DNA from: Thermanaerothrix solaris
GTDB taxonomy: Bacteria > Chloroflexota > Anaerolineae > Anaerolineales > Anaerolineaceae
Reading direction: 5' to 3'
NCBI RefSeq assembly: GCF_032334255.1
Contig: NZ_JAUHMF010000001.1
Span: forward strand, 1,488,001-1,552,000
Length of the DNA stretch: 64,000 nt
The translations under genes and the position numbers were made by a program. Position 1 is the first letter of the stretch. Each line of letters opens with the position of its first letter. A model generated the notes under the pieces. It saw only the letters and a program-made list of their open reading frames with translations, did no database searches and was not told the DNA's origin. Below, piece after piece: positions 8,700 to 17,496 of this stretch.

Positions 8700-8741
8700 T
8701 CTTTCTATCCCTTTTACGTCATTTCCATAGAACACTAGGAC

Positions 8742-10667
8742 TTATGCTTCCATCACTGGCAGGACAATGGTGAACGTTGTGCCCTGCCCCAGGGTTGACT
8801 CCACCCAAATCCGTCCCTGGTGGCTTTCAACGATGGATTTGACAATTGCCAGGCCCAAACCACTACCTGCCACCTCCGTACCGGCATTGCTGGCACGGTA
8901 GAATTTGTCGAAGATGAACGGTAAATCCGCCACCGGGATGCCGATGCCGGTATCACGGAACTGCAAAATGATCTGCTCTTGTTCTAACTCCCCATGAATG
9001 GTGATTTGTCCACCAGGGGGCGTATATTTGATCGCATTATCCAGCAAATGCTCAAACATTTGCCGAATTTGCACCGGGTTACCCAGGAACAGCGGCAGGT
9101 CTTCCGGCAGTTCCATAATCAGCCGATGACCCTTGCGCTCCAGCGCCTTTCTGAAATTCTCGATGGCATGCTCCAGTACCTGCTTGAGGCTAAACGTCTC
9201 ACGTCGCGTATCGAATCCGGCCTCAATACGCCCTAAGTTAACCAAATCGTCAACCAGGTGGGTGATATTTTGGACGCTGGCCTGCACGCGGCGAATGAAT
9301 TCCTGCTGTAACTCGTTCACCGGGCCAGCCCGCTCGATTAACTCGACATAACCCAAAATTGCCGTAAGCGGTGAACGCAAATCGTGAGATACGGTGCTGA
9401 CAAATTCGCTCTTGATGCGGTCAATTTTCTTCAATTGAGTGATATCGTGCAGAGTCACGGCCGCACCCACTTCAGGGATCGGCGTTCGCTGCACATCAAA
9501 GACACGCCCATCCTCAACCGTCAGTTCGATGCGGTTGGAAAGACTGCGCGTGGATAACTCCAGCAACTCCACCAGTTCCGGATAAGTGATCACCTGCCGC
9601 GCCGGTTTCCCGATGACGTCCAATTCGCTCAGGTTTAGCGCCGCCATCGCCGCCTGGTTGATCAACAAAATCTGCCCTTGCTGATCCACCACAATGACCC
9701 CATCCTGGATACGCCGCAACACCGTCTCGAGTTTATTGCGTTCCAGGCGCGTCTCATGATAGAGGCGGGCATTTTGAATCGCAATTGCTGCGTAATCAGC
9801 CAGCGTGGTCAGCAACTGCACATCGCGTTTTTGGAACTGAAAGCGACTGTGGCGATTATCCACGCCCAGCACGCCGAAAACCTGCCCTTTATACTGCAAA
9901 GGGACATAGACCAACCCATGCACCAAGTAAGCCGTTTTAATCTTTTGAGGCGTGTTTTCATCCAGAAGCACCGGCTGTCCAGTGCGCACCACCGAACCCG
10001 CCAGGGTATCCTGGATCGGTAGGCGGAAAGTGCGCACAAAATCTTCCTGGAAGTTCTTAGAGGCGCGCATGTAGAGTTCGCCGGTCTCTTCATCCACTAA
10101 TAGCAGTGCCCCTTCTTCGGCCCCAGTCAGTTCAACCGCCGCCTCAACGATGGCAGAGAGCACGTTATCCGGATCGAGAGAGGCGGTAATGCTCTGGCTC
10201 AAACGTGCCAAGGTCTCCAATTCATCCACCCGCCGCTGCAACCGATCAGTGTAGCGGCGCGCTTCCAGCATCATCCACTCGCGCAACCGCTGGGAACGGG
10301 TAAGGTTAGTCTCAACCGCACGCAACACCTCTTCGGACTTAAGCGGCAGGTTCAGGTAATCGCTCACCCCCAGGTGCAAGGCTTCTTTGAGTAGTTCAGG
10401 CGAGTCTTTCTTGACCAGGAGCAGGATCGGCACCTCGGGGTGATCGCGGCTCAACTTACGCGCAAAATCAAGGTGATTATTCCCTTTGAAGGTATCCGAA
10501 AGAATGATTAAGCCGGTCGGATGGGTATTTAGATAGTTAAAGACTTTATCCTCTTCCTGGAAAACGGCCACAGAGTAACCGGCAGCTTGCAATACCCGCT
10601 CCAGCAAGTAGTTAACCTGCGCATCAGAGGTAGCAATCAGAATGTGAGTATCCTTCGCTTGGATCAT
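8742..10667 (-). CDS. Hybrid sensor: receiver-GAF-PAS-histidine kinase
   Basis: 641 residues, no membrane span, so a cytoplasmic sensor. Domains in order: a receiver-like domain (1-120, with SDTF at the phosphoacceptor position but only one acid left in the usual DD pocket), a short coiled coil, GAF (about 160-305), PAS (about 315-405), HisKA with SHDLRSPLTAILGY (His about 428), and HATPase_c with DNAIKYTPPGG (N box), DTGIGI (G1) and GSGLGLAIVKSI (G2). The kinase core is complete. The start ATG overlaps the stop of the upstream receiver protein by ATGA, implying translational coupling. The signal is unknown. No separate output regulator lies beside it. Confidence 0.9.
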   Translation of the reverse strand: MIQAKDTHILIATSDAQVNYLLERVLQAAGYSVAVFQEEDKVFNYLNTHPTGLIILSDTFKGNNHLDFARKLSRDHPEVPILLLVKKDSPELLKEALHLGVSDYLNLPLKSEEVLRAVETNLTRSQRLREWMMLEARRYTDRLQRRVDELETLARLSQSITASLDPDNVLSAIVEAAVELTGAEEGALLLVDEETGELYMRASKNFQEDFVRTFRLPIQDTLAGSVVRTGQPVLLDENTPQKIKTAYLVHGLVYVPLQYKGQVFGVLGVDNRHSRFQFQKRDVQLLTTLADYAAIAIQNARLYHETRLERNKLETVLRRIQDGVIVVDQQGQILLINQAAMAALNLSELDVIGKPARQVITYPELVELLELSTRSLSNRIELTVEDGRVFDVQRTPIPEVGAAVTLHDITQLKKIDRIKSEFVSTVSHDLRSPLTAILGYVELIERAGPVNELQQEFIRRVQASVQNITHLVDDLVNLGRIEAGFDTRRETFSLKQVLEHAIENFRKALERKGHRLIMELPEDLPLFLGNPVQIRQMFEHLLDNAIKYTPPGGQITIHGELEQEQIILQFRDTGIGIPVADLPFIFDKFYRASNAGTEVAGSGLGLAIVKSIVESHQGRIWVESTLGQGTTFTIVLPVMEA

Positions 10668-12361
10668 AGGATCTCAGTGGCCTTTGCGGGAGAGGATGGG
10701 ATGGCCGTAGATGATCGGGCAAGAGGGAACACAACATGCCAGCGCAACGAGTGCGCAGCAACAAACTCTAACCAAATTTTACCCTGATATTGCTTCAAAA
10801 TTTGCTGAATTAAGTGCCGATCCGGGCTCAGTCCACGCGGGATATGCGCCGAAATCAACGCATCACCTTCAAAGGGTTGATTTTGCAAGGCTCCGCGTTG
10901 CTCATCAGTTAATTTCGCTTGCAGTTCTATTTCTAGATGGGCTTCGCCTTGCTGCTCAGAGATGCGTCCCTGGATCTGTCCGCTTTCGCTTAACCCAATG
11001 GCTAAGGTGAGCACACCTTCCAAGACATAGCCCAACAACGCTTCATCCCCATTCACAGGCAATGGCTGGGGGTGCGACGCTAGGATAATTTCTTGCCCCC
11101 TCTGCTGCACAAGCGGCAAGAGGTGATGCACTGCTTCGCCGACCAAGGCGTTGAAATCCTGGGCTTTGGCCGGTGCCACAGCCACATCTCGTAAACCATC
11201 TGGGATCAAACCGGCCAGCACCCGTAATGCGTCCAGGCTCTCGCGCCAAGTCGTCAGTGCCTGACGTTGACCCGGGCTCCACCGCGCCGTTGGGTCTTTG
11301 CTCAGGCTTTCCAAAGCCTGACGTTGCCTTTCAATCCCCGCGCGCATCTGCAGGCGTACTTGCCGCAAGGTTTGATCCAGCACTCGTACCCGCAAAGTGG
11401 CATTTTCCATCATAACCTGCTGCAAGCGTACTCGTTCTTCCAAGGTGCGGAATAAACGGGCATTGGCAAGCGAGATGGAGGCAAAATCCGCCACGGCTTC
11501 GACCAAGCGCTGCTGTGCCGGCTGATAGGGCACTTCTTTTTTACGCATCAACACCACAATGCCAATCACCTGTTGAGAAGCCTTGATCGGCACCATCAAA
11601 GCCGCTTGTCCTAGCGCGGCCATTCGAAAACGCTTAAGGGGTTCCCCACAAAGTGCCAATGATTCACCCGAAAGTGCCACCAATCCGCTCACCCCATCTT
11701 CCCAAGGACGATTGCGCTGTGCCATCAACGAGGTCGGGAGGTGTTTGCCAGCGGTCAATATCAGAGCCTTTCGCCCTTCATCTTTGAGTAATATCCATCC
11801 CAAGTCTGAGCGGGTGGCCTTTATCAATTGCTCCAACAGTTGCTCAAACAAAACACCTTGATGGGTGAGGGAGGTCAACACCTTGGCGATATTGAAAATG
11901 GTTTGGAGTTCATCCACGCGCTGTTGTAATTCCTGGTTGGCATGCTGCAAAGCCTGCGCCAGTTGCTCGCGAGCGCGGCGTTCGCGCACCTGCTTGAGCA
12001 CCCGCTCTGCCACTGCCAACACCTCTGGCTCACGCGCCGGCCAGAGCAGATAGTCCACCGCACCTAAACGAAAATTCTGGATCAGGTCGGCCTCGGAGCC
12101 CTTGGGGGCAATTAACACGACCGGGATATCCACCCCCTGGGCTTGGAGCGCTACTAATAGATCCTTACTACTCAAACCTTCCAACGCCAAATCACACAGG
12201 ATGACATCCGGTAGTGTCTGCACCGCGGTGGCAATGGCCGTGGGAACATCCACAGCCTGCTCAACGCGGTAACCGGCCGCCTGTAACGATTGACGCCCGA
12301 CCAGATTAAAAATCAAGGGGTCTGGCTCTACGATTAAAAAATATTCTCGCGGTTGAGCCAT
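10664..12361 (-). CDS. Receiver-GAF protein with decayed kinase-like C terminus
   Basis: 565 residues, cytoplasmic. The receiver domain (1-125) keeps the phosphoacceptor in DVILCDLALEG (Asp about 57) and the acidic pocket VEPD. A coiled coil follows, then a GAF domain (about 150-305). The C-terminal 250 residues have the layout of a histidine kinase, but no phosphorylatable His is seen in the dimerisation helices and the N box reads VLEGVLTLAIG instead of an Asn-containing motif. It is therefore probably not an active kinase. It is the first gene of a two-gene operon with the full kinase (ATGA overlap), so the two proteins likely work together, for example as a phosphoacceptor or allosteric partner (inference). 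Confidence 0.8.
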   Translation of the reverse strand: MAQPREYFLIVEPDPLIFNLVGRQSLQAAGYRVEQAVDVPTAIATAVQTLPDVILCDLALEGLSSKDLLVALQAQGVDIPVVLIAPKGSEADLIQNFRLGAVDYLLWPAREPEVLAVAERVLKQVRERRAREQLAQALQHANQELQQRVDELQTIFNIAKVLTSLTHQGVLFEQLLEQLIKATRSDLGWILLKDEGRKALILTAGKHLPTSLMAQRNRPWEDGVSGLVALSGESLALCGEPLKRFRMAALGQAALMVPIKASQQVIGIVVLMRKKEVPYQPAQQRLVEAVADFASISLANARLFRTLEERVRLQQVMMENATLRVRVLDQTLRQVRLQMRAGIERQRQALESLSKDPTARWSPGQRQALTTWRESLDALRVLAGLIPDGLRDVAVAPAKAQDFNALVGEAVHHLLPLVQQRGQEIILASHPQPLPVNGDEALLGYVLEGVLTLAIGLSESGQIQGRISEQQGEAHLEIELQAKLTDEQRGALQNQPFEGDALISAHIPRGLSPDRHLIQQILKQYQGKIWLEFVAAHSLRWHVVFPLARSSTAIPSSPAKATEIL

Positions 12362-12485
12362 GCTTTTAATATAGCATGAATAAAGGCTTGAGGAAGGGTT
12401 TCTTACCCCTTCATCGGCTTACGGGTGCTTTACAATTTGGTTAGAGGGATGTATAAGCGTTTTATAAGAAGTGCTCGATGTAATC

Positions 12486-12515
12486 TTGACGCCAATGAGT
12501 TGGCAGACATAAAAT
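12486..12515 (+). promoter_or_regulatory. Promoter of the DnaJ-like/HtrA genes, probably leaderless
   Basis: TTGACG (12486-12491), 18-nt spacer, TAAAAT (12510-12515). Only 6 nt separate the -10 box from the ATG at 12522, and there is no Shine-Dalgarno site, so the transcript is expected to start at or next to the start codon. Confidence 0.6.
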
Positions 12516-12521
12516 GAAAGT

Positions 12522-13445
12522 ATGGAATATAAGGATTACTACAAAATCCTCGGCGTAGACCGCAACGCAACGGAAGAAGAGATCAAAAAAGCCTACCGCC
12601 GCCTGGCAATGAAGTATCACCCGGATCGCAATCCGGGCGATAAATCAGCGGAAGAGAAATTCAAAGAAATAAACGAGGCCTACGAGGTCCTCGGCGACCC
12701 CGAAAAACGCAAACGCTATGATGCGCTAGGCGAATCTTACTTCCGCTGGCAGCAGAGCGGCGCTCCGGGTGATTTCAATTGGGAAGAGTGGTTTGCTCAA
12801 GGCCCGGTGGGCACACGCACCGTCCGTATTGACCTCGACGATCTCTTCGGTGATCTGGGTGGATTCTCCGACTTCTTCAGCGCCATTTTCGGTGGCATGC
12901 CCGGCACAACCACTCGCACTGCAGGCCGTCGCACCCGCCAGACGACCCCGGCTGTGGAACAGCCGGTTCAGATTACCCTAGAAGAAGCCTACCGCGGCAC
13001 CACCCGCCTGATCCAGGTAGATGGGCGGCGTTTGGAAGGCAAGATCCCACCCGGTGCGCGCACTGGCACGAAAGTCCGTCTGGCCGGGCAGGGGCCGATC
13101 GGCCCTAACGGTCAGCGCTCTGATCTTTATCTGGTTATCGAGGTCTTGCCCGATCCACGCTTCGAACGCAAGGACGATGACCTCTACACCGAGGTCACAA
13201 TAGATCTCTACACTGCTGTTTTAGGCGGTCAGGTCACCGTTCCTACCCTGGGCGGGGATGTCATTTTGACCATTCCCCCCGGCACGCAACCCGGTCAAAT
13301 CTTCCGCCTTTCGGGGCGGGGTATGCCGAATTTGCGCAATCCCCAAAAACATGGTGACCTTTACGTCAAGGTTAAGGTTGAACTTCCGCGCCACCTGACC
13401 CCTCAGCAGCGCGCGCTTTTCGAGCAACTCCGCCAAAGCAGTTAA
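12522..13445 (+). CDS. DnaJ-family co-chaperone, CbpA type
   Basis: 307 residues. The N-terminal J domain (residues 3-68) contains the HPD motif (33-35) that stimulates DnaK ATPase. A Gly-poor, Thr/Arg-rich linker follows (about 75-145), then the two beta-sandwich substrate domains of the DnaJ C-terminal region (about 150-302, with GTRLIQVDGRRLEGKIPPG and GGDVILTIPPGTQPGQIFRL). The Cys-rich zinc finger of DnaJ proper is absent, placing it with CbpA-like type II proteins. The upstream gap carries a promoter that seems to give a leaderless mRNA. The HtrA gene follows 28 bp downstream, making a protein-quality-control pair. Confidence 0.93.
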   Translation: MEYKDYYKILGVDRNATEEEIKKAYRRLAMKYHPDRNPGDKSAEEKFKEINEAYEVLGDPEKRKRYDALGESYFRWQQSGAPGDFNWEEWFAQGPVGTRTVRIDLDDLFGDLGGFSDFFSAIFGGMPGTTTRTAGRRTRQTTPAVEQPVQITLEEAYRGTTRLIQVDGRRLEGKIPPGARTGTKVRLAGQGPIGPNGQRSDLYLVIEVLPDPRFERKDDDLYTEVTIDLYTAVLGGQVTVPTLGGDVILTIPPGTQPGQIFRLSGRGMPNLRNPQKHGDLYVKVKVELPRHLTPQQRALFEQLRQSS

Positions 13446-13473
13446 TGAGAGGCATAAAGAAAGGATAGCGGTA

Positions 13474-14667
13474 ATGAAAAAGCGATTTGGCTGGATAGGA
13501 ATGCTTGGGGTTTTAATCCTGGTCACCCTGGCCTGTCGCCTGACCCCCACTTTACCTGAACTAAGCCGAGAACCCACGGCCACATCCGCCGGGGTTCAAC
13601 AGGCAACCCTACCGCCCACAGGGCCGGTAGCTACGCCCACCCTCATGACCGAAGCTTCCCTTTCATTCGCCGAACGGGATGCACTTCTGGCTAATCTTTA
13701 TGAGCGGGTGGCGCCGGGGGTGGTCTTCATCGCGACCACTACCGACGGCGAAATCGAAAGCCTGGGCTCCGGTTTTGTCTATGACCGCGAGGGGCATATT
13801 GTGACCAACTACCATGTGGTCGAGGGCGCCAGCGGGCTGGAAGTGTTCTTCCCTTCCGGGCTTAAAGTGCGGGCTAAAGTGATCGGCCAGGACTTGGATT
13901 CGGACTTGGCGGTGATTAAAGTGGATGTGCCCGCCGACGCCTTAGTACCTCTGCCCTTAGGAGATTCGGATCAAGTTCGGGTGGGGCAAACGGCCATCGC
14001 CATCGGCAATCCGTTCGGGTTAACCGGCACTATGACGGTGGGAATTGTTTCGGCCAAAGGACGCACGCTAGAATCCCTACGCCAGGCAGAAAGTGGCACC
14101 TTTTTCAGCGCCGGCGATGTAATCCAAACCGACGCGTCCATCAACCCCGGTAACTCTGGCGGGCCGCTGCTCAACCTGGCCGGTGAAGTCATCGGTGTCA
14201 ACCGTGCCATTCGCACCACCGGCACTACCATCACTGGTGAACCCGTCAATAGCGGGATCGGTTTCGCTGTTTCCAGTAACATCGTTCGCCGCGTTGTCCC
14301 GGTGCTGATCACCCAAGGACGTTATGACTATCCCTATCTCGGCATCAGCAGCCGCGAGATGCTGACCCTGGAACAAATCGAAGCCCTAGGCTTGCCGCGT
14401 CAAACCGGGGCTTACATCGTATCGGTCACGCCGGGTAGCCCTGCAGATCGCGCCGGCCTGCGCGGTGGCAGCCAGCCCACCCGTTTTGCCGGCCTGCCCG
14501 CGGGGGGCGATTTGATTATTGCCATTGATGGCCAGCCGGTGCAAACGTTCAGCGACATGCTAAGTTACCTGATGAAAAATAAAAGCCCTGGCGATACCGT
14601 CGTTCTGACCATTATCCGCGATCGTCAAGAAAAGGAGGTGAGCGTTACCTTGGGTAAGCGCCCCTGA
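13474..14667 (+). CDS. HtrA/DegP-type serine protease lipoprotein with PDZ domain
   Basis: 397 residues. The signal peptide ends in the lipobox VTLAC (Cys about 21), then a Pro/Thr linker to about 60. The trypsin-like domain holds the triad His114 (NYHVV), Asp144 (DSDLAVIKV) and Ser228 (NPGNSGGPLLN). One PDZ domain follows (about 285-390, with PYLGISSREML, GAYIVSVTPGSPADRAGL and GDLIIAIDGQPV). It should be anchored outside the membrane and degrade or refold damaged exported proteins. It lies directly after the DnaJ-like gene. An AAAGGAT Shine-Dalgarno site precedes the ATG. Confidence 0.95.
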   Translation: MKKRFGWIGMLGVLILVTLACRLTPTLPELSREPTATSAGVQQATLPPTGPVATPTLMTEASLSFAERDALLANLYERVAPGVVFIATTTDGEIESLGSGFVYDREGHIVTNYHVVEGASGLEVFFPSGLKVRAKVIGQDLDSDLAVIKVDVPADALVPLPLGDSDQVRVGQTAIAIGNPFGLTGTMTVGIVSAKGRTLESLRQAESGTFFSAGDVIQTDASINPGNSGGPLLNLAGEVIGVNRAIRTTGTTITGEPVNSGIGFAVSSNIVRRVVPVLITQGRYDYPYLGISSREMLTLEQIEALGLPRQTGAYIVSVTPGSPADRAGLRGGSQPTRFAGLPAGGDLIIAIDGQPVQTFSDMLSYLMKNKSPGDTVVLTIIRDRQEKEVSVTLGKRP

Positions 14668-14723
14668 GCGGGGCTTCGGCTGGCTCTGTCGGTTCTGCCA
14701 ATCCCATTTGACAGGAGGATGCC

Positions 14724-15824
14724 ATGTTAACCGATCAGGATGTGCGGGAGTTGCTTAAGTTCACCTCGCCTCACCCCGTGTTGAGCGTCTACCTCAATAC
14801 TGACCCAACCCTGGGGAACAAAGATTCCTATCGGCTGCGCCTGCGTAACATGCTAAAAAAAGTGAATCTCCCGCAGGATGAAGAGGCCGTTGAACGTTAT
14901 ATTATGCAGGAATACGACTGGAGTGGTCGCGGAGTGGTGGTCTTCTCATGTGCCCCGGAAGGATTCTTCCGCGCTTACGCTCTGGCTGTCCCGGTGCGCG
15001 ACCTAGTCCATGTCGGCGACCGCCCCAGTGTGCGAGTGCTGGCTGACTTGCTGGATTCTTACGGTGGTTATGGCGTCGTCCTGGTGGATAAACAGGGTGC
15101 GCGTCTCTTCCACTTTCATCTCGGCGAATTACGCGAGCAAGAAGGCATTGTCGGCGAGGCGGTCAAACGCACCAAGCACGGTGGTGCTTCCAGCCTGCCG
15201 GGTGCGCGCGGCGGTACAGCCGGACGCACCAAACACGTGGATGAGGTTATCGAACGTAACATGAAGGAAGCGGTGGATTTTGCCATCTCATTTTTCGAGC
15301 AAAATCGTATTCGCCGCATATTGATCGGGGGCACCGAGGATAATGTCGCGCTCTTTCGTTCCCTTTTACCTAAAGCCTGGCAGAGCCTGATTGTTGGCAC
15401 CTTTCCTATGAACATGACCGCCAGCCATGCTGAGGTACTGGCCAAGGCCATGCAGGTGGGCCATGAAGCCGAAACCAAACGTGAATCACAATTGATCAAA
15501 GATTTGATTACTGCAGCGGCTAAGAACAGCGGCGCTGTCATCGGTCTAGAAGACACCCTCCAAGCCGTTAACGAGGATCGGGTGATGACTCTGGTGATTC
15601 TGGAGGGATTTGGGCAGTCCGCTTATCGTTGCACCCAATGCGGCTATCTGACCTCGCGCCAGCAAGGAGCGTGCCCGGCCTGTGGTGGCGAGATGCAAGA
15701 AATTCCCGATGCCGTGGATTTCGCCATCAGCCGCGTCATGCGCAGCGGTGGCGACGTGGAAGTTGTTCACCGCAATCCTGATCTGGAAAAAGCCGGCATG
15801 ATCGGCGGCTTTTTACGGTACTAA
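14724..15824 (+). CDS. Bacterial eRF1-like protein (baeRF/VLRF1 group)
   Basis: 366 residues. The N terminus (VLSVYLNTDPTLGNKDSYRL) and the middle part (GVVLVDKQGARLFHFHLGEL, then a loop of Lys, Gly and Arg around 150-175 and HVDEVIERNMKEAVDF) match the bacterial homologues of archaeal/eukaryotic release factor 1. A zinc ribbon (CTQCGYLTSRQQGACPACGG, about 302-321) sits near the C terminus, as in aRF1-like Pelota relatives. Family members are proposed to act on ribosomes or stalled peptidyl-tRNA, but no reaction is proven for this one. An AGGAGG site lies 6 nt before the ATG. It is 56 bp after htrA in the same direction, so probably part of a quality-control operon. Confidence 0.8.
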   Translation: MLTDQDVRELLKFTSPHPVLSVYLNTDPTLGNKDSYRLRLRNMLKKVNLPQDEEAVERYIMQEYDWSGRGVVVFSCAPEGFFRAYALAVPVRDLVHVGDRPSVRVLADLLDSYGGYGVVLVDKQGARLFHFHLGELREQEGIVGEAVKRTKHGGASSLPGARGGTAGRTKHVDEVIERNMKEAVDFAISFFEQNRIRRILIGGTEDNVALFRSLLPKAWQSLIVGTFPMNMTASHAEVLAKAMQVGHEAETKRESQLIKDLITAAAKNSGAVIGLEDTLQAVNEDRVMTLVILEGFGQSAYRCTQCGYLTSRQQGACPACGGEMQEIPDAVDFAISRVMRSGGDVEVVHRNPDLEKAGMIGGFLRY

Positions 15825-15850
15825 ATTGCTCAGTACCCGATAGATCAATC

Positions 15851-15877
15851 AGACGCCCCGCTTAAAGCGGGGCGTCT
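15851..15877. terminator. Bidirectional terminator between convergent genes
   Basis: An 11-bp or longer GC-rich palindrome (AGACGCCCCGCTT with its complement) midway between the stop of the eRF1-like gene (15824) and the stop of the minus-strand coiled-coil gene (15904). T runs on both sides are short. Confidence 0.65.
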
Positions 15878-15903
15878 CATATTACACCCAGATCAGGTTC
15901 TGG

Positions 15904-16518
15904 TTAGCGCATCCGTATCCGCGCCAGATTCTCACTCAACAAGCGCAGTTCTTCCAGGGCTTTATTGGGGTTGCTACTCAAACTACTGCGGATGGTCTTG
16001 AACCGTTCTTGCAGTGCCTGCATTGTTTGAGGATCGTTGAGCAAAGGTTCCAGATCTTTTAGCCGGGCTTCGGCGGCGCTTAACTCTTGCTGGGCGGTCA
16101 AGTTATCCTTGGTGATCAACGCCAAGCGGGCATAACTCACATTGCTGATCAAGCGGCTCAAAACCATATCCATTTGCCCCGCCGCCAGGGCTTCTTCCAC
16201 TCGCTGATAATCCGCGCGCAGTGTGGTCAATTCGGCGCTGGTTTTCTCGTAATCCTGGCGCAGGGTCGTTAATTCCTGACGCATCGCGGTGGCTTCACGT
16301 TGCAATGGGAAATAGAGCGCAAAGAAAGCCACTCCAAAACCAGCAACAAAGGCTGCCAGCACGATCAGCAACCAGGTAAGTGCTTTCTGCCACCATTTAC
16401 GTGTTGGTTTAGGTGGGGCTACCTCAGAGATCTCTGGCTCTGGGCTGGGGGTCTCTGATCCAACCTCAGGCGCACCACCACCTGGTGCTTCTTCCATGGG
16501 TTCAGGTACCGTGCTCAT
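15904..16518 (-). CDS. Single-span membrane protein with coiled coil (third of three)
   Basis: 204 residues, not recognised as a named family. The N terminus is Pro/Glu-rich and acidic (about 1-38), followed by one strong transmembrane helix (about 44-70, ALTWLLIVLAAFVAGFGVAF) and then a long helical part rich in Leu, Glu, Arg and Gln with heptad character (about 72-200). By the positive-inside rule (KPTRKWWQK before the helix) the N terminus is cytoplasmic and the coiled coil outside. It is the last gene of a five-gene operon, and its layout (N tail, span, coiled coil) repeats that of the two genes before it. Confidence 0.7.
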   Translation of the reverse strand: MSTVPEPMEEAPGGGAPEVGSETPSPEPEISEVAPPKPTRKWWQKALTWLLIVLAAFVAGFGVAFFALYFPLQREATAMRQELTTLRQDYEKTSAELTTLRADYQRVEEALAAGQMDMVLSRLISNVSYARLALITKDNLTAQQELSAAEARLKDLEPLLNDPQTMQALQERFKTIRSSLSSNPNKALEELRLLSENLARIRMR

Positions 16519-16557
16519 CGTGACCTCCTATGAATTTTTAGAACTAACGCCCTTAAC

Positions 16558-17496
16558 TTAAGGTGAACGCGGCAAAGGGGTTGGCGAGGGTGAGGGACTC
16601 TGGCGGAACGTTGGGGTGAGTTGAGGGGTCAAGGTAAGGGTCGGCGTGGGCGGGGTGATCGTCCCAACGGATTGTGTCGCCGCCGATGACAAGGGTAGTG
16701 TGCGCAGCGGCGTCGGGGTCGCCGCAGTCGCCGGAAAACCGGCCAAAAGTGACCGCCAGAGGATATCCAGATCCTCAGCGGCCAGTACCGGCAAGGTGGG
16801 TAAGTTCGTTATAGCCAGATCCAACCGTTCCATCCAGGTGCGCACAAGCGCTTGTTGTTCATCGGGCACCCGCTCCCACAATTGGATCAACCCAGCGCGG
16901 GCCTGGCTTAGTTCATCCTGCGCCAGGCCGTAATTGCCTGCCATGAGATGCTGTCGGGCGCGCAACACATGTAACGCCGCCCGCAACAATGCAATGTCGT
17001 TGGCAACCCCCTCTTTCCCAACCTGAGCTTCCAAGGTTTCAAGCCGTCCCTCCCAAGCCGCCAGAGGCGTGCCCAGGGCCGCCACCTGAGTTTTCAACCA
17101 TCCCGTATCTTCATCCAGTCCGCCGATTAACTCCCCCTGATTGGTGATCTGACGTTCCAGGGTGCTCAATCGCGCCGCCTGAGTGGCTAATTGTAACGTT
17201 GCCGTGAGGTTCATGTTATACGAGAAAGCGTGCTGTGTTTGCAAGCGGGCTTCTTGAGTCGTTAACTGCTCGTTGAACAGCGCAAACCGTCCCGCCTGTT
17301 CGGTTTCCAAGGCACTCAGGCGCGCCGTATTTTCCTCTGCCGGCAGGATCGCCCGCTGATAAATAAAGACCGAGCCGAAGTATGCCGCCGCTCCCACCAA
17401 AACCCCCAGTACGATAACGACTAACAAGCGCAGAACGGCTCTTACGAAGGCGCGTACTGCCTGCCCGGTTCCGCCGGTGGATGGTGAGCCACTCAT
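16558..17496 (-). CDS. Single-span membrane protein with coiled coil and Pro/Thr tail
   Basis: 312 residues, no named family. One transmembrane helix near the N terminus (about 18-45, AVLRLLVVIVLGVLVGAAAY), then about 190 residues of mostly helical, heptad-like sequence (LSALETEQAGRFALFNEQL and onward), and a Pro/Thr/Ser-rich C-terminal tail from about 245. The start overlaps the stop of the upstream HhH gene by ATGA. Orientation is inferred as N-in, coiled coil and tail outside. It shares its plan with the genes on either side and is likely to form hetero-oligomers with them (inference). Confidence 0.7.
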   Translation of the reverse strand: MSGSPSTGGTGQAVRAFVRAVLRLLVVIVLGVLVGAAAYFGSVFIYQRAILPAEENTARLSALETEQAGRFALFNEQLTTQEARLQTQHAFSYNMNLTATLQLATQAARLSTLERQITNQGELIGGLDEDTGWLKTQVAALGTPLAAWEGRLETLEAQVGKEGVANDIALLRAALHVLRARQHLMAGNYGLAQDELSQARAGLIQLWERVPDEQQALVRTWMERLDLAITNLPTLPVLAAEDLDILWRSLLAGFPATAATPTPLRTLPLSSAATQSVGTITPPTPTLTLTPQLTPTFRQSPSPSPTPLPRSP

